Assembly (NCBI GenBank): GCA_963691815.1
Contig: OY829658.1
Coordinates: 16,540,326 to 16,604,325, forward strand
Source of the DNA: Echiichthys vipera
Lineage: Eukaryota > Chordata > Actinopteri > Perciformes > Trachinidae
DNA length: 64,000 nt
Direction of reading: 5' to 3'
Shown: piece after piece, positions 1-12,876 of the stretch
How the letters are laid out: each line of letters begins with the position of its first letter
Position numbering within the stretch: the stretch's first letter is position 1
Translations under genes and position numbers: made by a program
The notes under the pieces: model-generated
What the model was told of the DNA's origin: nothing
Seen by the model: the letters and a program-made list of their open reading frames with translations, nothing else
Database searches by the model: none

Positions 1-1410
1 CACAATCACTGCTACTGCCGAATGGCCCCACCAGGCCCCTGCCATGCTGGGCCCAGTCACATGGGCATAGGCGGCGATGAGTGACAAATCAAAAAGCCAG
101 AGTGCATAAAAACTTGGAGCCGGTGGTGGCAGAACAGCGCACAGGGAACTCAGGGGCAGATGGAGGGAGGTGCAGCAGTGCGCAGCGAACAGATGGCCGT
201 TCCGAACTTGATACATGAAATTAATAACGTTTCTCAAATAGAATTCAGAAACAGGAATACATTACCTACATTTTAATAACTGATTTTTCCCCTTTTTTTT
301 CCCAGGAGTGGGGGTAGAGGGGAGCACTTGCATGTCAATGAGAGATATGTGGGGGTAAACAAATGCAATGTGTTCAATTCTATTGTTTTTCTTTTTCTCT
401 GCCCCTACGGAAAAGCAGACAATAGAAGGTAAATGATGTTTTTTTTCCTTTAAAAAAAAGGTCCATCCAAGTTATCTTTCTGTTGGTGCTGGAATCCCAT
501 AGATTTGGTAACTTTCACCAAGCTTAAGGCTTATTATATTTCCATCTTCATATTTATAATTCCAGTATGACCTCACATAAGTTTTAATAATCAGTGCTTC
601 AGAAATGTATTAAAATATGTGAATCTTACAACACTAACAAAGGCTTGGACTCTACAATAACCTTTTTCTCCACTGCCTGAATGATGAAAAAAAACAAATA
701 TCCTTGAACCTTAAACTGACTGGCTGACTCTCACATTTCTGTTTCAGGTCTTTCATTCACAGAGTTTCAGAAATTGAATTTAAGTGAAAGGTTTAGCTCC
801 TTCAACAAAGAGTGTCATTCATTGCTGCTTGGATTTGCTCTCAAAAAAATACAGCAGCATGCATATTCACAGGCTTTCAGTACTATGAAGTACAATCTTC
901 TGACAGTTGTTATTCAGGGCAGAGCCTGTTCACTAACATATAATAGATTTTCCCTTTAATGCTGAGCTCAGAAAGAAAAGATGAAAGAAAAATGACAATG
1001 ACGGAAAGTCAATAATGCCACTTTGCAAAACCAGTTTAAGCAAAACAATTCTCTGTATCAATACATCAGAGGAACTGACATTTTCCAAATGCTACATATT
1101 TGCATCATGGCTACTATATTTATTTAGAAAAGAACTATAGAAAATGTACATTTTATACCTGCCATCTATTAATTGTTTTAACCCAATCCCACCTGTGTGA
1201 GGTCATTTCAACATGTGCAGGAGGGGAAGGACACATTTTCTTATAAGTCAGTTGACACAAGGGCAAGATTTCACTGTGCGTCTAAAATATAGATAATCCT
1301 CTATTAAATCACGTTGTTTTTACACTTTGGTTTTTCCATGGATTAAATAAATCAGATTACATGTTGTTTAGTGAGCTTTAGTTGTGCTGGTAGACCTAAG
1401 TTTGTACTTT

Positions 1411-1570
1411 TAGACAGAGCCAGGCTAGCTTTTTTAACCCTGATTCCAGTGCAAACTATGCTAGCTATGCTAACCAGCTGCTGACTGTAGCTGGTATCAA
1501 TCTTTTCATTTAATTGTCTGCAAGAAAGCGATTGGGCGTAGTTCCTAATGTGTCAAGCTATTCCTTTAAT
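1411..1570 (+). repeat. dispersed fish repeat, copy 1
   Basis: Shares ordered blocks with 47575-47745: AGACAGAGCCAGGCTAGC, a GCTA-rich centre, GCTGCTGACTGTAGCTGG, TATCAATCTTTTCATTTAA, TGCAAGAAAGCG and TCAAGCTATTCCTTTAA. No coding potential; class unknown. Confidence 0.6.
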
Positions 1571-2410
1571 GTACTGGCGAGGAAATGAACTGGAGTCTTT
1601 TCTCTTGGAGCAAGTGAGGAGCAACATGTCTGGAAATGGAGTCCGACTGCTTTGAGTGAAGAAATTGCTCTGCTCACACTGAGTTTATTCAACTACTGAA
1701 GCCAACTGCAATTTGACTGGAATATTTCTTTATCAACAACATCAAAACATTTACAGACCCTACATTTAGTACTATAAAGATCTACCTATAGTAGAGCTGC
1801 AGAGAACAGTCAGAAAATATATGTTAACATGAACAACTCTCTAGTGCTAAAACTCAAATTAAAGTAGCCTATAAAGTGTGGAGCTGCTCCATAGACGATG
1901 AATTGGGAGATACTATCGATGATATAGAGCACCCAGGTGAATGTATATGGGAATACTTTTTGTTGCCGAACTGAAATTACAACAGAATAAATCTCATTTG
2001 GCTTTATAAAAAAACAATTATCCAGTGGGTCCAAAAAATTATATTATATATTGATTTTACTTTCCTATGCTATGCCATATACAATACATGAATTGTGAAA
2101 AAGGGTGTAGTTCCCCTTGAACCATAAACTTTATTTCTAATCCTTGATAATACAGGGATAAGAGTTATGAACATATAAAAATACTAACTAAAATGTTTAT
2201 TAGCATAACTATGTATTTTTCATAGCTTAAAAGATGATGCCAGTGTATCCAGGGATTTATGGGCTTAATGCCACATTCATGACCAAACCATTCCCAAAAC
2301 ATCTTAAGTTAAGCTAAAAGTAGCTCCAAACTTCCTGATTCAGAAGTAGCTCTTGAAAAAGAGTATTTCACAAAGCAGCTCCTAAATCTGTGAAAAATAT
2401 AAATCACTCG

Positions 2411-2592
2411 GGCAAGACCCAGGAGTAGGTGGAGAGAGTATATCTCCACACTGGCCTGGGAACACCTCAGGATCCGCCAGTTAGAGCTGGTTAATGGGGC
2501 CTGGGAAAGGGAAGTTTGAGGTACCCTGCTAAAGCTGCTGCCCCCGCGACCCGACCCCAGATAAGCGGTTGAAGATTAGATGAGATGAGATA
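2411..2592 (+). mobile_element. non-LTR retrotransposon 3' tail (RTE/Rex-like)
   Basis: Contains the common fish LINE end CTGGCCTGGGAACACCTC, GAGCTGGTTAATG, GGGAAAGGGAAGTTTG, then CTGCTGCCCCCGCGACCCGA and GATAAGCGGTTGAAGA, followed by a degenerate (GATGA)n tail. There is no coding potential. The subfamily is not settled. Confidence 0.65.
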
Positions 2593-5544
2593 AGACCCTG
2601 TCACAAACAATCCTAACATGGCTGCTGCACGATATCTGCCTCATCAACATTTTTGAAACCTGTAATGATTCTGGGGAAACCACATTTATTTCCATGCATA
2701 TATATTCTCATGCTACTTTTTGGGGTTTTGCGGTTCTCCCGACTCTGAATCTTCTTTTAATAATGTCCTTCATTTCAGTTGGGAAAGAAGTAAAAGCTGT
2801 TCTTGCTCCCAGTTTGGTTTGCGTTTTATTTTACACCTCTCACTATCAGCCATGGTTATGACAACAACATACGGCTTACAGTATTTGTATCAGCCATCAT
2901 CCATAGACTTCTCCCAAAACCTTATGGAAGTTGTTCTTAGCAGCTTTGTGAATAGAGGATACTCTTAGCTAGGAACTTTTAGTGCTATTAAGGATTCCTA
3001 AACAAAAAACAAACAAACAATAAAATGTGTTGGAAATACAGGCCCAGATCTCCTCTCCCTGCTAAATCCCAGATTTCATGCAGGAAACTATGGCTCAAGG
3101 ATAAAAAAAAAAATGAACAGCATATGTTTGGAGCTGCGTCAGTCTGCCTCATCCCCACTGTTCCGGTGAGATGCATTAATGAACAGAAGTGTTGTCTTCA
3201 CACAGAGACAATTCACACAAACACACAACAAATGGTTCGGATGGATCCGTATGAGCTGTGTTTAATTCACATTCAGACGTGTTGGCACTGCTCATACTGC
3301 AACTTTCATTAGATAGTCACACTATATTATAGATTCTTGTGTATTTCATTCATTACTCTGGATAATCAATTCATGCCTACTGGATGTTACAATATTTCAG
3401 TGTTAATGCAAGGATTATATTTTGGGGTCATTTAAGAGGGAGTCAGCACTGTTGCTGGTAGAACTCTGACAAACTGCTGAAACTGATGAATATGCAGCAT
3501 AAAGCTGTTGACAGTGATACTGTACCCCTGCAATATGTAGTGGGAGTGGTAGCATGAAAAACTTGGAACTGGTTCAGGCACACAGTCTGTTCACCTTCAT
3601 GGGTAGAATGACAGATGGCCCGGGTAGCTTTCTGCAGTAGAGCACAGCCGAGCAAAGCTACCATGTCATGAAAAAGTTTGCATGTGTGGGAGTTTTGACA
3701 AGCTCCGGTCTACAGCAATCTGTGCATGCACAGACGTTCACACCTGTGCACACATTCACACACTGACATTCGGTAAAGCCTCGATAAAAACTGTTTGTTT
3801 TCCCTCCCAAACCAATCGCTAATGCAAAATCCATTACCAACGCGGCATCATTATCAGTGGGGCAAGTCAGGAGCTTCAAGGTACGTCTCAATCCACGGGG
3901 GTACACGTTCCCTCCAAAAACAGAAGGTAGAAGTTGGCGAGGCGTTGTGCACATGGAGAGTGTTACTTACTGGTTATTGTGGTGGTCATACTGTGTCCCG
4001 TATGGCAGTGTATAAATGAACAGCATGCAAACACCTTCTGTCCAAACATCTGCGACAGGCACATTTTTAGGCTGCCTTCCAAAAACTAAAAAAAGATGGA
4101 GGCAGAAGAAATAAAATCTCTCTGGCTGCTTGGCTCAGCTCATCCGCTCTCATTCTGTTGGCTTATTAATTTTTTCCCTGTCATTCAAGCTTCTTCGCCT
4201 TTCCTGAATGAGACACAAAGCAACTTTTCATTTTGTTTGAGTTTTCAAGGATGTTTTGGATTGTTGAGATTGAGAAGGAACTACTGTATTGATAAAAAGC
4301 AGTCTTGACTATGCATTGTCTCATTGTAAAGACAGAAACACTTTGACAAAACAAGTTCTCTCAGTTCCTCCATCGCTCATTAGAATTAATTTGCTGGTAG
4401 AATACACTAGCTCATAAACTTCACATCATGAGATAAATGAGCACTCTAAAGCCACCCTAAACTCTGTTAATTAAAATCGGCCGTCAGCTATGAGATTAAA
4501 ATAATATTAGATAATGTATCGGTTTACCTTTGAAACGCATATACGTATATGAAGCATTATGACCATATTTATATATTAAATTAACACATTGAAAATCTGA
4601 ATAATGAAGCAGTAGGTAACGTATAATGTATCAGTCTTGTGATGTGCCAGCATGTGACCATGCAGTATTGTGGCATCCATGCACAGGGATGTCAGTCATA
4701 GTAACAGCGAGAAGTAGTAAGAATCAAAACTAAATCTGTAGAGAAAGAATAGTAAGCATCATCATTTTGACCATGTTTTTTGATTCATGTAGTGGCTTAA
4801 TGGATATAGATTACATTAGCTGCATGATAGATGGTGATCAATGAAGATTTATCTTTATCTCAGATGCTATTTTAAGTAAACACAAGTGGCACAGTGGTGG
4901 GAACCAGCTTGACCAGCTATGCAGAAGGTAGAATTAAAGGTACTGTCAACCTTGAGGCAAGACTCAGATATATGAGTTAGTGGCTTAAATGCATCTTTAA
5001 AGTTTTTTAAATTATTTTTTTTGTGCAGTGACAACAACCGGTATAGAGTGCGGCAGGATTGCATCCTAAAACCTGGAAATGAGTTATAATTTTCGCACTT
5101 CAAGTTCCCTGGTCTCAAAGTCAATGAGTTTTGGTTAGATACCTAAAATAAGGACTGTGGTTAACACATGCTTTTTATAGCCAAGTTAATAGCCGTACAT
5201 TAGCTTTTTACTTGTGGCAGTTGCATTTACACTTCAAAGATCATTAAAGTAGTGTTAATTCGTGAGGATTATATTGCCGGACAAAACATCTAAATATCAT
5301 AAACCTTTGTTTGGCACAGCTTGCCCAAATTTAATGGAAAAATCACATCATTTTTTTGTCGAGGGAACCAGGGCTATAACCTCTTGGTTGACCTATGAAA
5401 ATGCATCAAAACTGCAACACTATTGGCGTTCTTCTAGGGGCGTTAATTTTTCATTTCTAACAAACATTAGCTTCTGTTTAATTGCTGCTATGGTAAATGC
5501 AAATGGTATGTTACTTTGCAACTCTGTGAATTACTGAGGTCAAT

Positions 5545-5735
5545 GTAGATGGCCGCCCACCGTCTGTTCTGACGTTCCTGCCTGTCAAAAGGAAGGTTTT
5601 CATTGCCACTGTGCGCAAGATTGCGGCAAGACGATTTTGCTGTTGCTTGGGTCTCTGTAAATCATAAAGAAATCATAGTTTGATCTAGAACAACTCTATA
5701 TGGAAAGTGTCTTTGAATAACTTTTGGCGAATCAT
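5545..5735 (+). mobile_element. L2/Maui-like LINE 3' UTR fragment
   Basis: Matches the 3' UTR of the LINE at 51-53 kb: compare GACGTTCCTGCCTGT here with the same string near 52977, then AAGGTTTTCATTGCCAC, TTGGGTCTCTGTAAATCATAA and a shared decay pattern. It ends before the (ATTGA)n tail, so only an internal piece is left. Confidence 0.7.
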
Positions 5736-6519
5736 GAGGTGCTGACATTACAGGACTCTTGAGTAGCTTTCCCTGGATCTCTGTAAGATGGATGGCTAAT
5801 GCTACTGTAGCAAGAACCTCTCCTTTGGATAATGTGGGATGAACACAGCACTGTGCAAAAATAACATGAACAAAAAGTAACGTCTGCTGATAATCAGTGC
5901 CAAAGTTAGTAAGATAGGCTAATTAGCTAGTTAGCTAGCTTGCTTGAAACTGAATTCTGTTTCCAAAAATTTGTCTAAAAAAGTTTACTACTCTTTGCAA
6001 TATCAGCGATATCCTTGTAATTTATAATTCCCATTGCCAAATGTGAGGTAATAACTTCAATGAAATGGACTTAAAACAAATTGTTTTATGTATTTATTCT
6101 TTGGTCATTTCCTCTATAAACACTATCTCTTCTAAACTTCTGTGTTTTCTCCAGTCATTGAACCTATCCTGGGGCATCTACAAGTTACATGACCTGGCCA
6201 ACGCTGTGTACACAGGTACTTGGCACCATCCTACATAGTGGGCCAAGGAGGCGCCTGTTATAAAAATACACAAATGGAAGCCCGGCTGCAGAGACTTTGC
6301 TGCTCCTTCTCAAGGCATCACGTCATGCATTCCTTCTGTTTTCACTCATTTTCCAACATTTTTTGCTGCTGAAGCTTTGCCCCCTGAACATGACTTATAA
6401 AAGACATCCAGTCTCAGCCAATTATTTTGGACTTTGATGGTCATAAATCAAGGCTGACCAATAAAAATGAAGACAGCCAAGTATAATGTTCGTGTGCGAC
6501 TCCAACTGGATTGTAAATG

Positions 6520-6790
6520 AAGCCAGATGGGCTGGGAGAGTGCCACTGAACAGAGCTGGATCCCATCACTAAATGGCTGTGTGTGTTTTCCCCTCGTGCA
6601 CAAATTACGGCATCACCTCATTCGGCGGCATAAATCAAAGCCCAAGCTGTGATATGCGCAGGGCATCTCTCCATCTCATTACTAAAATAAATTCTCTGGC
6701 AGCCTTGGATGTGTGAGCCCTGTTCGAATTGTTGATGCTACCACGCTCAGTACTTTTGTAGCTGCTTTTATTTTGAAGCCTGTCATGTGA
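6520..6790. promoter_or_regulatory. candidate non-coding element
   Basis: Non-repetitive, balanced-composition stretch with CACAAATTACGGCATCACC, CGGCGGCATAAATCAAAGCC and CATCTCATTACTAAAATAAA. No coding frame of note. The enhancer idea is inference. Confidence 0.28.
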
Positions 6791-9536
6791 TCTCAAGCAA
6801 GCTACTTGGAGATGAAACAGACTCCGGGAGTTCTCCCTCATGGGGGACCTCTGGACACTTATTGAGGGGGACTGACATATTTGGATCTGGGAGAGGCAGG
6901 ACGGCAGAAGAAGAGTCAGGTAGACAGCAGATACAGCTCATAAAAAGCACAATAGGCAGAGTTGGAGAGTGACAAGGAAAAGGGACGGGAGTGACAGATA
7001 TGAATAGACAGATGTATGTGGGCAGACAGACACAGGCGGACAGTGATGGAGTTATTTGGAAGCATTCTGAGGCAGACTTACTGAGCTCTATATTTTCCAG
7101 ACACACAATGCTGACCTTCAGTCGTCTGCTGTGACTTCCATTGTAGAGCGAAGAAACAGAACCCTCTGAGAACCTGTCTTTCTCATTCAGCGATAAGACA
7201 GGTTCCCCTTTAACAAAGAAAGCTTCTCTGCAGCCCTCTGTTCATCGTTCAAAAATTTACAAGGGTAGGTTATAATATTTTTGCGCTTCCACGCTCCAGC
7301 TCAAAGAGAATATGACAACAATAACAGCTCTGTGTGGATTTACAGTGTATGAAAGAGTTTTACATGTGGTATTCATGAATTTCCGAGGTCAGGGAGACTT
7401 GGCCAAGCTAAACAAGATTCCACACTTCATGGGGCTAGACTACTTCATCAGCCGGTAATGAAACAACACAAGGGTTGAAAGATCATCCTTTCTGCAGAAA
7501 ATGATTCATGGGAGCAGTGAACGGCCTGACCTGTTATGCTTTCTGCATTATGCTTTCTGAAAGGGAAACACTCAGAGACTGGCACCTGATAAAAGGAAGC
7601 TTTCAGTTGATATTTCGGTTTGGCGTTTGGAATTGAAGGTCATTGATATGGGTCTGTGAAAGATGTAGGAGTTGGGAGCTCTTGCAAGGTTGCTGACAAA
7701 GTTGGTCAGCCATCAGTCAAAGCCAGCAAAAACAGATCTATAACATTATGCAGTCAGTGGACAGTAACTGCCGCAGGCAGCTTTCTCTCCTTCTCATCTC
7801 ACTTTGCTCAGATATACTTTCTTTCCTCAGGGAACTGATTAAAGAATATACAGCTGATTGGTTGTAGCCTGAAGCCCCAGGTGAAAGGTAAACCAAATCA
7901 AGTTCAAATCAATGTATTGTATGAGACTACAGTGTCTATTAGTTAGACCCAATTTGGCCACTGCAGTCTTGGGAGATGTGCAAGTCAAATTGTTCTGCAA
8001 CTTTGATTGCACTAATTAAATCAAAGAATGCTGATCCTTTCTAAATTCAATTGGTGTGATATCCAATAACAGCAGAACGGAAAAATTGATTAATGCAGAT
8101 ATTGGCCTAATACAGAGAGAGAGCCTGAATAATGAAGATACCGTATGACCTGGTATGCAGCATCGTCCTTATCAGTTTGAGTATAGAATATCTTTTTCTC
8201 TTTGTTGCAGAGTCGTCTGCCTGATGTGGAATGGCTATGCAACCCATTGCCATGAGCCCTACCAGTCACACTCTTTGCCACAATACACACATCATCTGTT
8301 ACACACTCCAGGAATTGTTGAGGTACGCAACAGCAGGCGTCATGCTGCAGACAAGTCATACATCTTCTGTGTTTAGCTTGGAGGAAGTGGTGGAGCCTGT
8401 GTTGGTATTTGTCTGTACATGTGTGCGTGTGTGTGTTGAGGCATGTTTCTTCCTCCATCTAAATTTGTGTATAAGTGCTGATGTCTGTGTGTGTCTGCCA
8501 ACAGTCATCCCTGCATCTAAAACAAAAGAGCCCATTGGTTCATGTAGAAAAACGAGGACTTAAAGAGGAGAGGACCTGGATCTTATCATCCTTGCGGTTT
8601 AACACTAGCCAGACCACCGCTCGCTAACTCCAGGCAGCAAATTAGGAGCTGCCGACTGGTCTTGTGACAGGGACGTGATGGAGAGCAGGCAGGCTGGGCT
8701 GCTTCACAGCTCACATGGACCATGATAGGAGAGGAATGCTCCCTGTGTATAGCCAGAATAAGTAGTACAGGAATGGAAGCTCATGTCGGTGCTTTTGTTT
8801 CACATCAGAGGTCCTTTTAGCGATTATATGCATGTACACAGTGTGAATAGTTGGACGCTTCATTAATAGAGGATACTCATATGCCAGCCATCTGTTGCAT
8901 TGGTGTGAATGAGAGACGTAGAAACCAGGCCAACTGAAAAACATGTCATCCTATTTATCCTATTTCCAATAGCCATGCTATTTAACCTCTGATGGAAAAA
9001 CAGAAACAGAATTATTGAATTTACTGAATGACTTTTCTAGCTCAGCTTTAAGTCTTTTGTAGATAATCGACTGCATTTATACTTGACTATTATTATAAGT
9101 AAAATTCTGACTTCTTTAGACAATAACATTTTTGAACATTAAATTGTTTTTCTTCAATTCAAAAACATATTACAAAAGCGTTTGTAATTATAATCTGCAT
9201 AATGATTTCAAGTTTTAGGTATGGCCTTAAGAGCTCCTCAAGGTACCAGCAATCATTGTGTGTGTGTTCATAGTATGGTGAGTTGCATATTTCTAAGGTT
9301 AAGAATTAAGGCTGCAGCTGAATGGAAGCTCCAGATCTCAGACTCTGTGGCCCTGGGAATAATGTTCACAGCTGAACACACCCTGTCTGGGGGTCAGGCC
9401 AAAGAGACGCCACCCCAAAGACTGAAATACATGGATTGGACATAATGCATGTAGTAATACTTGACGATCTGACCACTTGTTGACTCATATTACCCCTTTC
9501 AGGTTTTTTTCCTCCTCGCTTTGACTATTTTACTTT

Positions 9537-9554
9537 ACTCTCTCTCTCTTTCTT

Positions 9555-9620
<66 letters not shown>
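9537..9620 (+). repeat. (CT)n microsatellite
   Basis: About 84 bp of TC dinucleotides with a TTTCTTTC interruption at 9549-9560. A polypyrimidine strand of this length can form triplex DNA. Confidence 0.97.
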
Positions 9621-9625
<5 letters not shown>

Positions 9626-11923
9626 TCCCTGCACTCGTACAAACACTTACTGTATTGAAGATATTTATACTGTACTTAAAGGGAGTCACTGTTAACTTTG
9701 GACATTTGTCAGGTTGAAAGCCATCCTTCAACCTTGGCAAGACTAAAGACTTTGGCAAGTTGCAACCTTCTTTTTCCACAGGTTTAATTGGTCATGGCAA
9801 TGCTCTCTCTCTGTTTTACCCATCCTCAGCTTTCTAAATGTCTTGTGTTGTGATTTTATTTTTCATTCAGTTTCGCCACATTAATATAATATTTCACTTT
9901 GTTTTTAATCACTCACTCTTATTTTATATATTTTAGCAGTTGTCTCCGGTAAAATCTAACATGAATTGAGTGGCTGTCCTTTTAAAAGATAGACCGATGA
10001 ACAGCATTAGTCTGCGCTAAACAAAAATTAGGATATTAACTTCCTGCATGCCAAGAAGAATAAAAAAGCTCAAGGCAACTTTTACACTCATAAAATGTTT
10101 GCAAAACCAACACATTATTAATGAAGTTTCACACAATAATAATAATAATATGTTTATTTCTAGGTAGGTTATTGTAGATATAACTTTCAAATATAGGAGT
10201 TTTTTTTATAGGAAACGTTTGTCCCGATGAAGATGAATAACTATTTTGCACCTACGATATAAATCCAGTCCTTCCATATACGGCACAAATGTGTGTGATA
10301 CAGTGATGTGTATGTGTGTGTATAGGCATGTCTGTATATGTGTGTGTGCTTACTGAGTTAAGTGGGCTTGAAGCCAGCCAGCCGTCCCTCATGTGATCCT
10401 CTGTCTCCATTCCTTATCAACAGTACTTTGTCGTCCCTGCCTCCCTGTCAGTGCTGTGTGTCTGCACCACCTCCCTGCCAGATAGCCAGCAGTCGCCTAA
10501 ATACACCTGCACTCTGTCACCCTGCAGCCGCCTTCCCCTGCTCACAAGTCCAACACACCCATGAATCAGGTCCAAGCTTTTGCCTTTGTGTAATTTACAT
10601 ACATTCATAAACTGTAAATTATTCTCAAAAGTACTGATGTGTGATGTATAAATTAATGCTATAGTTTTAATCTATAAACAACTTTACACACAAAGTTGAG
10701 AACCCAAGACTTGACTGCAACTTTTCTCAGAGAATACATAACTTCCATCAAACGAACAAATCATTAGCTATGCGTGTTGCTACGCATGGCAACAACAACA
10801 TGGACAATTAACCTGTGTGTTTCTTTGGTAGCAACTGGAGTGTGATAAGGACAAAAAACAGGAAAACAGAATTTACATGCAGCACTTTGACAGCTCAAGC
10901 TGTGCTTCTTCTTTTGGAGTTCAAACAAGTGAGAGATCAAATTTGTTTGACGACTACTGCTGTTAAATGTGTGTCTAAACTGTAATGATGTCTTGAAAGC
11001 ACAGAGATAATCTGTGGAACATTCATCCTTTCTCCTGTTTGCCATTACACACAGTAAGATCAAAGATCTACTGTGTCCAGCTGTAAGCTTCGCAAATCCA
11101 TCCCACTCCACTCCACTCTACTTTACTGCAAGTCACTGTATGTTTATCACATTGCTTCTTATATTTCCTTCTACTGTACCCATTGCTCTTAACACTCATC
11201 TCTCTAATACACTGTACTGTGTATCTTTTCTCTCCATCCCTTCATCCCACCAGTGCTTCACCTTTCAGCTCCAGACTGTGTCTGGTTTTCATCAAGTGAG
11301 CCTGCAGGCACCATATTGACGCCCACCAGGCGTGCTATAAGTTGGGAGCCTGCGGTGGCTGATAACCTGCCCTGAGGCTGCCCTTTTCCACAACCAAACA
11401 CACTCCCTTTCTCTTAGCCTTGATTAGAGCAGAACAGAACACAGCATGTCTTCAGATGAATAAAGGAAAAAATAAAACATTTAAAAAAGTAGAAATTCTA
11501 ATTATTTCGAACTTCAGTTTTACCACAAACATCTTTTTAGTTTTGAGCTTAACTTTGAAGGAAACAGGGTAGAAACTCTGCCCTTAAATTAAAGAACTCA
11601 AGGTCAAGACCAGCAGGCTCTACTTAAATGTCCCTGGGCTAGAAATTTGATTATTACCAGCTGTGCCATACACTAAGGTGCTGTGTCATGTCTTTGGGAA
11701 AAGCCAAAAAATATGAAATGGACTCTGTGAAATAGCATGATAAACTTTAAACAGAAATATGTGGCTTTTTTGTCTGTTATATTTTGGATTCTTTCTGCCC
11801 AGTCATGGCACAACATGGCATTGCCAGTTAGGGTGACAGGCGCCGATAATGGCAACAGACAATAAAGTGCCATGGGGGCTATTTATGTACAGGCTGCATG
11901 CCGTCATGGGTGAAGTGGTGATG

Positions 11924-11925
<2 letters not shown>

Positions 11926-12021
<96 letters not shown>

Positions 12022-12092
12022 CTATGTGTGTGTGTGTGTGTATATCCATGTGTGTGTGTGTGTGTGTGTATCTATGTGTGTGTGTGTGTGTA

Positions 12093-12168
<76 letters not shown>
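11926..12168 (+). repeat. (GT)n microsatellite with 50-bp higher-order repeat
   Basis: About 240 bp. TATCTATG at 12019 and 12069 and TATATCCATG/TATATCTATG at 12041 and 12091 recur with a 50-bp period inside the pure GT array. Confidence 0.97.
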
Positions 12169-12173
<5 letters not shown>

Positions 12174-12709
12174 ACAAAGAACAAACTAACCCTTTGGCAG
12201 GGTCAGGTATGTTGAAATTAAATTAAGGTCCAAAGCAAATGTCTTTAAATTGCCACAGGCTGCTGTCTGATGTTACATGAACAATGACAATATTTAAAGT
12301 ATATGACTCGTTTAAAAAAAAAAAAGGTGTAGTTTTTCTTTTCACTGTCTTTGCACTTAGTGACAAACAGCGCCAGAGAAGCTGCTGACAACATAATACA
12401 CCCGAAACACTTTCCACAACCCTGCGTCTCTTTAAAATCAATCATCCGCCACAAATCACTCTCTCATGCTTTTCCCATCAACCTTAAGTCCAACTATTTG
12501 TCATTTCTCTCATGCAAAACCCTACACCATATAACACCACAGACAGATCTGAACAGAAGACAGGGGGACGTACACAGGAGAGTTGCGTGAGTACTTTAAC
12601 AGAGTTGGTGGAACAATAGCATGGTGTCCAGGATGCCGCTCTTTGCCCTCTGCACCTTCACCAGCAAACAGAAAAGGGAATCAGAGACAGTAAGTGTTTT
12701 AAGACGTGG

Positions 12710-12876
<167 letters not shown>

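Larger units (their letters stand above)
1..5544. other. gene-poor flank with two repeats
   Basis: Apart from the repeats at 1411-1570 and 2411-2592, I see AT-rich single-copy-looking DNA. Open frames do not exceed 98 codons, overlap on opposite strands and show no domain. No promoter, tRNA or exon could be supported. Confidence 0.6.
5736..11925. other. gene-poor DNA
   Basis: Holds the (CT)n tract, a candidate element at 6.5 kb and an exon-like 61-bp piece at 6155-6215 described under findings. Frames up to 122 codons (around 8090-8560) overlap each other on both strands and resemble no family. Confidence 0.55.

Noticed and set aside
7371..7473. Protein-like stretch MNFRGQGDLAKLNKIPHF to a stop
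   Set aside because: No splice sites of quality on the left side and no recognised protein; kept only as a note.
9525..9779. 84-codon frame with (RE)n
   Set aside because: Translation of the (CT)n microsatellite on the minus strand.
11849..12226. Open frames of Cys-Val or His-Thr repeats (also at 12596-13117, 22822-23143, 26906-27317, 29658-30152, 42554-43116, 47793-48238, 57707-58057)
   Set aside because: They are translations of GT/CA microsatellites, open in several frames on both strands, with no other coding signal.
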